A stretch of DNA of 5,707 bases, taken from Clostridium sp. CAG:921. GTDB taxonomy: Bacteria; Bacillota; Clostridia; TANB77; CAG-465. The position numbers and the translations under genes were made by a program. Of the stretch, positions 1 to 4,074 are shown piece after piece. The stretch lies in the NCBI GenBank assembly GCA_000433135.1, contig HF991904.1, positions 1 through 5,707 of the forward strand, in the 5' to 3' direction. Numbering within the stretch: position 1 is the first letter of the stretch; each line of letters starts with the position of its first letter. Below the pieces are notes generated by a model. That model was not told where the DNA came from. It ran no database searches and saw only the letters and a list, made by a program, of their open reading frames with translations.

Positions 1-87
1 GATATAATCAATAATTATTTTATAAATTTTTAAGGATTGACTGTAATTATTAAACTAATAATATTATTTATAAATTAGACACTTCAA

Positions 88-116
88 AATCGTTTTTAAG
101 ACATTTTTATATAAAG
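88..116. repeat. Degenerate direct repeat, copy A
   Basis: The stretch beginning AATCGTTTTTAAGACATTTT matches the one at 252-281 with 3 mismatches over 23 aligned bases, then both continue with a similar AT-rich tail ending AAAG. On the minus strand both could encode a short similar peptide (K-N-x-L-K-x-I-L), but neither lies in an ORF with a start. In such AT-rich DNA some similarity is expected by chance, so this is a modest call. Confidence 0.35.
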
Positions 117-233
117 TTAAACAAGTTATATGTTTAAAAGTTAAAACCTAAATATATAATTTATAAGAAATATTATATAAAGCTAGTGAAATATTGATAA
201 ATCAGGTATTTCTAAAATATGCAAAAAATGGTC

Positions 234-273
234 AAAAAAACGACGCACGAGAATCGATTTTAAGGCGTTTTTA
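234..273. terminator. Weak terminator-like hairpin
   Basis: AAAAACG at 236-242 can pair with CGTTTTT at 266-272, and a small inner stem (CGA/TCG, 248-256) sits in the loop. The A-tract on the left and T-tract on the right would give a U-run after the hairpin on either strand. The stem has only two GC pairs and no gene ends beside it, so it may be fortuitous. Confidence 0.2.
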
Positions 274-281
274 TTTTAAAG
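252..281. repeat. Degenerate direct repeat, copy B
   Basis: This is the second and more GC-containing copy, with AATCGATTTTAAGGCGTTTT at its core. A weaker third look-alike lies at about 322-346 (GAAGATTTTAGAGATTTTT). The copies could be remains of an intergenic repeat or of a decayed element. Confidence 0.35.
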
Positions 282-413
282 ACATATAGTTTGTTGTTGC
301 AAAAATACGGCAAATATAGTGATTTGAAGATTTTAGAGATTTTTGTAAAATTTTAATATAAAAAATAATTTGAATATAAAATTATAAAGGATAAATTATA
401 AAATCAGTTAAGA

Positions 414-500
414 TTCAATTATGAATTGAAATAAGATAAAAAATCTGGGACAAGACTAACATTATTACAATATTATATATATAAAGTAATAACATCAGTC
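414..500. other. Two small hairpins
   Basis: TTCAATT (414-420) and AATTGAA (424-430) form a perfect 7-bp stem with a 3-base loop. Further on, TTATTAC (462-468) pairs with GTAATAA (486-492), and outside it GACT (454-457) pairs with AGTC (497-500) across a 4x4 internal loop. Neither is followed by a T-run, so they are not ordinary terminators. They may belong to one structured RNA together with the hairpins at 552-630. Confidence 0.3.
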
Positions 501-529
501 AAACGATATTTGATAGTAAGCTATAAGAG

Positions 530-553
530 GGTTGTAAGTAAAGTGGTTGTAAG
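530..553. repeat. Short direct repeat GGTTGTAAG x2
   Basis: GGTTGTAAG occurs at 530-538 and again at 545-553, a period of 15 bases. It lies just upstream of a 6-bp hairpin (AGGCAT 552-557 with ATGCCT 566-571, 8-base loop). Function unknown. Confidence 0.4.
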
Positions 554-584
554 GCATTAAATGGTATGCCTATATATTTTACTC

Positions 585-630
585 CTACACCTTATTGCGC
601 AAAACTTTGATTTTGTGCAGTTAGATGTAG
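585..630. other. Long near-perfect hairpin, possible structured RNA or element end
   Basis: The arms pair as CTACA/TGTAG (585-589 with 626-630), a C-A mismatch, CT/AG, a T-T mismatch, then 11 bp (594-604 with 611-621, including two G-T wobbles in the plus-strand RNA) around a 6-base loop. That is 18 pairs in 46 bases. It is followed by an A-run on the plus strand and preceded by a T-run on the minus strand, so it does not fit an intrinsic terminator in either direction. It resembles the imperfect palindromes found in structured ncRNAs or at ends of some insertion sequences. Identity unknown. Confidence 0.45.
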
Positions 631-663
631 AAAAAAACACAAAATTTCAAATCCACTAATATT

Positions 664-870
664 CTACACTATCTTTAATTTATTGTCAATATTAAAATCA
701 TACATTTTGTTATTTAAATATTCAAAGTTTTTCTTCTGCAAAAATAACTTCTGCCCTTCAAAGAATGTGTCATTCTCCCTATTGTATAGTTCGTAATTTG
801 CTGTAGTACTTATGTATCTATGTAACATTCTTAGTTCTTCGTAATCATCATAAAAATTATTATAATCCAT
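664..870 (-). CDS. Small hypothetical protein, downstream part of a split ORF pair
   Basis: A 68-residue acidic, tyrosine- and asparagine-rich ORF that I do not recognise. It has no signal peptide or membrane segment. Its ATG lacks a Shine-Dalgarno of its own, but it begins only two codons after the in-frame TAA that ends the ORF at 877-984. Translation would therefore depend on reinitiation from the upstream ORF, or the two were once one gene of about 106 codons broken by a nonsense mutation. A third possibility is coupling to an overlapping 42-codon ORF in another frame (860-988), whose stop overlaps this start by 11 bases. The strong promoter and ribosome binding site upstream support the locus being expressed. 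No terminator with a solid stem was found after it. Confidence 0.4.
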   Translation of the reverse strand: MDYNNFYDDYEELRMLHRYISTTANYELYNRENDTFFEGQKLFLQKKNFEYLNNKMYDFNIDNKLKIV

Positions 871-876
871 AAAATT

Positions 877-984
877 TTAAATTAACATTTTTTCTTTGCT
901 TGGATATCCATTCATTATCATCATAAATAGTGAAATTGAATTTAATATACGTACAATATTCTTTTCTGATAAATCTAAAATCAT
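877..984 (-). CDS. Small ORF (35 aa), upstream part of the split ORF pair
   Basis: A 35-codon ORF starting MILDLSEKNIVRIL, with a helix-like amphipathic and then hydrophobic stretch, ending at a TAA that is in frame with the ORF at 664-870. The start is supported by a Shine-Dalgarno AAAGGAG (994-1000) nine bases upstream and by a promoter at 1020-1048. A competing ATG at 986-988 opens a different frame of 42 codons with five-base spacing. I prefer the 984 start because its frame continues into the downstream ORF. No family is recognised. Read together, the two ORFs look like one gene of about 106 codons with one nonsense codon, so this may be a pseudogene fragment. Confidence 0.4.
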   Translation of the reverse strand: MILDLSEKNIVRILNSISLFMMIMNGYPSKEKMLI

Positions 985-1019
985 ACATCCTTTCTCCTTT
1001 CTTCTACGTTATGTAAATC

Positions 1020-1048
1020 ATTATGGTAAATTTATAAAATTATGTCAA
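1020..1048 (-). promoter_or_regulatory. Promoter for the small minus-strand ORF pair
   Basis: Read on the minus strand, TTGACA (1043-1048) and CATAAT (1020-1025) are separated by exactly 17 bases. The expected start site near 1013 is about 13 bases ahead of the AAAGGAG site at 994-1000. The -35 matches the sigma-A consensus perfectly. Confidence 0.6.
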
Positions 1049-1120
1049 GTATTTAAAAGACTTTGCCCTAATCAAAAAGAATTCTAAAGATTATAAAATA
1101 CAATTTGAAAAGCAAAAAAT

Positions 1121-1158
1121 GTTACAATTATATTACAAAATTGTCATGTGATTGTAAC
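1121..1158. promoter_or_regulatory. Nested inverted repeat between divergent promoters, candidate operator
   Basis: GTTACAAT (1121-1128) and ATTGTAAC (1151-1158) form a perfect 8-bp inverted repeat 22 bases apart. Inside it lies a second, imperfect pair, ATTACAA (1132-1138) and TTGTCAT (1141-1147). The right outer arm covers the proposed -35 of the DUF2726 gene. This is a plausible binding site for a dimeric or tetrameric regulator, or a hairpin. The regulator is unknown. Confidence 0.4.
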
Positions 1159-1180
1159 CTATAAATCAACAAAATATGAT
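1152..1180 (+). promoter_or_regulatory. Candidate promoter for the DUF2726 gene
   Basis: TTGTAA (1152-1157) and TATGAT (1175-1180) are 17 bases apart. The expected start near 1187 leaves a leader of roughly 60 bases before the coding start. The -35 is imperfect and overlaps the inverted repeat at 1121-1158. Confidence 0.4.
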
Positions 1181-1247
1181 AAAATATTTCTAAGTTGGAA
1201 ACGTATAAAGTTTTAAAATGACTTCATGGTAAAATAAAGAAAGGTAC

Positions 1248-1757
1248 ATGATAAATATGGGAATAATAATATTTTTAATAGTTATAATAGCAATATTAAA
1301 ACTTTTAGAGTTATATTTGAATACTAATGGTATCGCAACTAATAGTAGGCAAAATGATAACTATAACTTTAACGGAAAATTAAATTCAAAATTACTTACT
1401 AATAATGAACTTAACTTTTATTATAAATTAAAAGACATAACTGACAAGTACAATTTTGTCATTTTTCCTAAAGTAAGATTGGCTGATATCATAACAACAC
1501 ATAATTATTCGGATTTTAATAGAATTAAAAGTAAACATATTGATTTTACAATTTGCGATCAGAACACAAAACCAATATTGTTCATAGAACTTGATGATAA
1601 TACACATAATAATATAAAAAATAAAGAAAATGATGCTAAAAAAGATTATATAATGCAAACATTATCAATAGCAATAATAAGAGTAAAATTGTATGAAATA
1701 GATGAAAAACTAAATGACATAAATGATATATTAAGGCTTAATTTAGTGACGAATTAA
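1248..1757 (+). CDS. Membrane-anchored DUF2726 family protein, nuclease-like fold
   Basis: A 169-residue protein. Residues 4-23 are a single hydrophobic segment, so the N-terminus is probably a membrane anchor with the rest in the cytoplasm. Residues about 48-165 match the DUF2726 pattern: an opening SKLLTNNELNFYY, then a 'vifpkVrLaDI' strand, HIDFTICD (97-104), IELDD with a following TH (113-120), a basic helix and a final strand IAIIRVK. DUF2726 is related to restriction-endonuclease-like folds; D99, E114 and D116 are candidate metal ligands by analogy, not proven. Two starts are possible, 1248 and 1257. The GAAAGG site at 1239-1244 is close to the first and twelve bases from the second, which may be the better aligned. 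The gene appears monocistronic, with an inverted repeat over its promoter and a terminator at its end. The substrate is unknown. Confidence 0.75.
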   Translation: MINMGIIIFLIVIIAILKLLELYLNTNGIATNSRQNDNYNFNGKLNSKLLTNNELNFYYKLKDITDKYNFVIFPKVRLADIITTHNYSDFNRIKSKHIDFTICDQNTKPILFIELDDNTHNNIKNKENDAKKDYIMQTLSIAIIRVKLYEIDEKLNDINDILRLNLVTN

Positions 1758-1778
1758 CTACACCGTCACTTCTTTTTT
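1745..1778 (+). terminator. Intrinsic terminator of the DUF2726 gene
   Basis: AGTGACG (1745-1751) pairs perfectly with CGTCACT (1764-1770) around a 12-base loop, followed by TCTTTTTT. The left arm is inside the coding sequence and the stop codon TAA (1755-1757) lies in the loop. Confidence 0.8.
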
Positions 1779-1825
1779 ATGCTTTCTAATTCTATGATCT
1801 TTTTTATTTTTCGTCTTTATTAAGC

Positions 1826-1854
1826 TTTACAAAAAACATTTAATGTTTTATAAT
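1826..1854 (+). promoter_or_regulatory. Promoter of the tyrosine recombinase with a palindrome in its spacer
   Basis: TTTACA (1826-1831) and a perfect TATAAT (1849-1854) are 17 bases apart. AAAACATT-T-AATGTTTT (1833-1849), a perfect 8-bp-arm palindrome, almost exactly fills the spacer and could be a repressor site. The expected start (about 1861) falls at the Shine-Dalgarno, so the leader would be very short. This promoter overlaps the ATG at 1853 and so argues against that ATG as the translation start. Confidence 0.6.
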
Positions 1855-1873
1855 GTTACTTGGAGGTATGATT

Positions 1874-2848
1874 ATGTATAATGAAGAAGATATACCACAA
1901 TATTTGAAATCATTTTTAGATTATATGTCAACGATCAAAGGCAGATCTGCTAATACTGTAAAAGAATATTATTATGATTTACGTTATGCATTAAAATATC
2001 TAAAAATAACAAAGGAAGATAAAATTAGTGATAAAAATATTACTCCAGAGCTTATTGAAAAAACGGATATTACAAAATTAGATAAAAATTTCTTAAAAAT
2101 GATTCAATTAAATGACTTATATAAATATTTAAATTATCTATCAAGTGTAAATTTAGATAAATCTAGTACTAGAGCAAGAAAAGTTGCAGCTTTAAAATCA
2201 TTTTTTAATTATTTAACATTCAAAGAAAAAATATTAGATAAGAATCCTACTGTAGAGTTAGAAACGCCAAAAATTTCAAAAAGACTTCCAAAGTACTTAT
2301 CTTTAGATGAAAGTTTATCCCTACTCCATAGCGTAAATGGAGAATTTGAAAAAAGAGATCTCTGTATACTAACGTTATTTTTAAATTGTGGTCTACGATT
2401 ATCAGAGTTAGTTAATATTAACATGTATAACATACGAAACGACATTTTAACTGTAGTAGGTAAAGGTGACAAAGAAAGATCTATTCATTTAAATAATGCC
2501 TGTAAAAAAGCAATTGATGACTATCTAAATAAAAGAAGTTCAATAAAGGGTATTAAAGATAAAGATGCACTATTTATATCTAAAAGAGGCACTAGAATTG
2601 GAAAACGTACTGTTGAAATGATGGTAAAAAAATATATAATTCAATCTGGACTTGATCCAAAAAAGTACTCCCCACACAAATTAAGACATACTGCTGCTAC
2701 GTTAATGCATAAGTACGGTGGCGTTGATATTCGATCATTACAACAAATTCTTGGACATGAGAGTATATCAACAACCGAGATATATACCCATATAGATAGT
2801 GAGCAAGTTAAAAATGCTTTGGACAGTAATCCACTAAATAATATATAG
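1874..2848 (+). CDS. XerC/XerD-type tyrosine site-specific recombinase
   Basis: A cytoplasmic DNA strand-exchange enzyme of 324 residues, a little longer than the usual ~300 for XerC/D because of extra sequence in the N-terminal domain. Residues about 5-125 form the SAM-like core-binding domain; about 136-310 form the catalytic domain. All catalytic residues are present: R175 (GLRLSEL), K197 (GKGDKERS), H268 and R271 (PHKLRHT), H295 (LGHESISTTE) and nucleophile Y304 (IYTH). I chose the ATG at 1874 because TTGGAGG (1860-1866) lies seven bases upstream; the ATG at 1853 overlaps the -10 box and the one at 1868 is one base from the Shine-Dalgarno. It converges on the yneA-like gene. The family resolves chromosome dimers at dif or moves integrative elements. 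No attachment site or cargo is visible, so a chromosomal Xer role is favoured but unproven. Confidence 0.9.
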   Translation: MYNEEDIPQYLKSFLDYMSTIKGRSANTVKEYYYDLRYALKYLKITKEDKISDKNITPELIEKTDITKLDKNFLKMIQLNDLYKYLNYLSSVNLDKSSTRARKVAALKSFFNYLTFKEKILDKNPTVELETPKISKRLPKYLSLDESLSLLHSVNGEFEKRDLCILTLFLNCGLRLSELVNINMYNIRNDILTVVGKGDKERSIHLNNACKKAIDDYLNKRSSIKGIKDKDALFISKRGTRIGKRTVEMMVKKYIIQSGLDPKKYSPHKLRHTAATLMHKYGGVDIRSLQQILGHESISTTEIYTHIDSEQVKNALDSNPLNNI

Positions 2849-2853
2849 TATAT

Positions 2854-2900
2854 CTGATGAGCTAATTATTGTTTCTTGCAATATACTCATCAGTTTTTTT
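2854..2900 (+). terminator. Intrinsic terminator after the recombinase gene
   Basis: CTGATGAG (2854-2861) pairs perfectly with CTCATCAG (2886-2893), an inner stem TATTG/CAATA (2867-2871 with 2879-2883) extends it, and a run of seven T follows. The right arm and T-run lie inside the 3' end of the convergent LysM gene, whose stop codon is at 2890-2892. On the minus strand no T-run follows, so it should work mainly for the recombinase. Confidence 0.85.
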
Positions 2901-3174
2901 GTATATAATCATTATATACTGGAATATATATAACTTGCCCAACATAAATGTCACAACTTTTCATACTATTTATTTCTTTTATATCCGCTATAACTTTTTG
3001 GATATTCAAATTTTCATCTCCTATGCATATATTACTTGCAATAGTCCACAAAGTATTTGATTTTTGAACAACCATTTCTTTAGTATTAGAATAACTGTAT
3101 TTGTGATTACTTTTAAATATTATTGTAAAAACTATTATTAATAATATGATTATGATTATTTTTTTTATTTTCAT
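2890..3174 (-). CDS. yneA: YneA-like LysM protein, SOS-induced cell-division inhibitor
   Basis: A 94-residue protein with a basic start and one membrane segment (about residues 5-20), then a LysM domain at about 33-86: MVVQKSNTLWTIA opening, a middle helix ending KEIN, and the closing GQVIYIP strand. A single anchor plus an extracytoplasmic LysM, close to 100 residues in all, matches Bacillus subtilis YneA (105 aa), which blocks division at the septum during DNA damage. LexA-like boxes in its promoter strongly support this over a generic LysM protein. The start is supported by AGAGGTG five bases upstream. Unlike B. subtilis, lexA is not adjacent; yigZ lies upstream on the same strand and a tyrosine recombinase converges on it. 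Division inhibition is inferred from family and regulation, not shown here. Confidence 0.8.
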   Translation of the reverse strand: MKIKKIIIIILLIIVFTIIFKSNHKYSYSNTKEMVVQKSNTLWTIASNICIGDENLNIQKVIADIKEINSMKSCDIYVGQVIYIPVYNDYIQKN

Positions 3175-3191
3175 AAAAGCACCTCTGTCAA

Positions 3192-3203
3192 GAACATATG
3201 TTT
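3192..3203 (-). promoter_or_regulatory. LexA-like SOS box 1
   Basis: GAACATATGTTT on the plus strand differs at one end base from the symmetric GAAC-N4-GTTC core known for Bacillus and clostridial LexA. It lies just downstream of the expected transcription start (about 3205) and a few bases ahead of the ribosome binding site. Confidence 0.7.
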
Positions 3204-3211
3204 ACACTAAT

Positions 3212-3240
3212 ATATTACCACACATATGTTCTTAAGTCAA
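3212..3240 (-). promoter_or_regulatory. SOS-regulated promoter of the yneA-like gene
   Basis: On the minus strand TTGACT (3235-3240) and TAATAT (3212-3217) are 17 bases apart. One LexA-like box lies between them and another at the start of the transcript, so the promoter should be strong but tightly repressed until DNA damage. Confidence 0.75.
3220..3231 (-). promoter_or_regulatory. LexA-like SOS box 2
   Basis: Read on the minus strand, GAACATATGTGT sits inside the promoter spacer. Together with box 1 it forms a perfect 12-bp inverted repeat (AAGAACATATGT, 3190-3201, with ACATATGTTCTT, 3222-3233); the two box centres are 28 bases apart. Bound LexA would block the polymerase. Confidence 0.7.
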
Positions 3241-3303
3241 TAACTTTTTACAAAAAAATGAACATTTATTCTTTTTAGATTAAATTATTTTATTTATCAC
3301 TTA

Positions 3304-3906
3304 CTATAAAAACATGCTATTTACTTTACTTACAATATCTGACTTAGCTTTAAAAGAAATTGTTACTTTTTCATCAAATTTAAGATCTACTTCCTTAATA
3401 TCTTCTTTTTTCATATAATTATCTAATTTTGATTTTATTTGTTGATACCTTTGATAGCTAATTATATATTCCATTTCAATATATTTATACAGTTCTTTTT
3501 TATTACATTTTATTATAGCGTTTCTTGCAGAATTTAAATATGCTCTAGACAGAGGTCCTGCGCCAAGTAATATCCCCCCAAAATATCTTACAATTATTAT
3601 GCATATATTTGTTATATTCTCTTTTACTAACAATTCATATATTGCCTTAGTTCCAGTACCCCTTGGTTCACCATCATCAGAAAAACTAAAATTTACGATA
3701 TTATTTTTTAGATAGTTATAAATATAAACTACGTGTCTAGCACTTTTGTTATTTTTTTTAATATCTTCGATATATTTATTTGCTTCTTCTTCATTTGAAA
3801 TTCTATATACATATGATATAAATTTAGATTTTTTTTCGACCAATTCTCCAGATGCTAAAAAATTATTGCAATTATCTTGACTAGTGGTTAAAGTATACAA
3901 ATTCAT
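3304..3906 (-). CDS. yigZ: YigZ/IMPACT family protein (UPF0029 + DUF1949)
   Basis: A 200-residue cytoplasmic protein of the conserved YigZ/IMPACT family, whose exact biochemical role in bacteria is unsettled; eukaryotic IMPACT relatives regulate translation through GCN1. The N-terminal Impact domain (about 15-125) carries EKKSKFIS (24-31), the ARH motif (56-58), the signature DDGEPRGTGT (77-86) and VRYFGGILLGAGPLSRAY (106-123). The C-terminal DUF1949-like domain spans about 142-198. Length fits the family (about 200-215). The ATG at 3906 is chosen because AGGTGA lies four bases upstream. An in-frame ATG at 3951 would add 15 residues but overlaps the -35 element. The gene lies upstream of yneA on the same strand with a 129-base gap and no clear terminator, so some read-through is possible. 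Confidence 0.9.
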   Translation of the reverse strand: MNLYTLTTSQDNCNNFLASGELVEKKSKFISYVYRISNEEEANKYIEDIKKNNKSARHVVYIYNYLKNNIVNFSFSDDGEPRGTGTKAIYELLVKENITNICIIIVRYFGGILLGAGPLSRAYLNSARNAIIKCNKKELYKYIEMEYIISYQRYQQIKSKLDNYMKKEDIKEVDLKFDEKVTISFKAKSDIVSKVNSMFL

Positions 3907-3922
3907 CTTATCACCTACTGTA

Positions 3923-3951
3923 ATTTTATCATATAGATAATTTTTAGTCAA
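3923..3951 (-). promoter_or_regulatory. Promoter of yigZ
   Basis: On the minus strand TTGACT (3946-3951) and TAAAAT (3923-3928) are exactly 17 bases apart. The expected start (about 3916) is just upstream of the AGGTGA ribosome binding site, giving a short leader of roughly ten bases. Confidence 0.6.
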
Positions 3952-3993
3952 ATAAAAATATATAGCAAAAGTAGTATAAAATTTACATAATAC

Positions 3994-4022
3994 TTGATTT
4001 ATATTATTTTTTTTGATAAAAT
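3994..4022 (+). promoter_or_regulatory. Candidate promoter of the HTH-PIN gene
   Basis: TTGATT (3994-3999) and TAAAAT (4017-4022) are 17 bases apart, leaving a leader of about 46 bases before the ATG at 4075. It is divergent from the yigZ promoter, with about 42 bases between the two -35 elements. Confidence 0.5.
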
Positions 4023-4074
4023 GATCGTGGTAATAACATTTGCCTACTATACAGTTATAAGGAGGAGTATATTC

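Larger units (their letters stand above)
1..663. other. AT-rich region without a convincing gene; contains repeats and hairpins
   Basis: No reading frame here has both a plausible length and a good ribosome binding site. What it does hold is listed separately: degenerate direct repeats near 88, 252 and (weakly) 322, an A-tract/T-tract hairpin at 234-273, small hairpins at 414-430, 454-500 and 552-571, a 9-bp direct repeat at 530-553 and a long hairpin at 585-630. The right half (about 410-630) is denser in secondary structure than the rest and could be a non-coding RNA or the end of a decayed mobile element. No known RNA family was recognised. Confidence 0.6.

Noticed and set aside
1..33. Open frame ending at TAA 31-33, possible tail of an upstream gene
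   Set aside because: Ten codons are too few to support a coding call, and no terminator follows.
561..659. 32-codon plus-strand ORF with a weak TAAGG six bases upstream
   Set aside because: It is built largely from the long hairpin at 585-630 and has no recognisable promoter; the hairpin explains the sequence better.
1..660. CRISPR array or tRNA
   Set aside because: The repeats are too few, too degenerate and unevenly spaced for CRISPR, and no cloverleaf or CCA-type arm pattern was seen.
896..1087. Plus-strand ORF of 63 codons
   Set aside because: It starts with TTG, has no Shine-Dalgarno, and lies opposite the small minus-strand locus and its promoter, which have much better signals.
1428..1658. 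Minus-strand ORF inside the DUF2726 gene
   Set aside because: Antisense shadow of a recognised family with no ribosome binding site evidence.
2209..2472. Minus-strand ORF inside the recombinase gene
   Set aside because: Antisense shadow of a gene with all catalytic residues intact.
2869..3060. Plus-strand ORF opposite the LysM gene
   Set aside because: Overlaps the recombinase terminator and is antisense to the YneA-like gene; its hydrophobic content follows from the opposite strand's AT-richness.
3241..3303. Terminator after yigZ
   Set aside because: A T-run exists on the minus strand, but no GC-containing stem precedes it.
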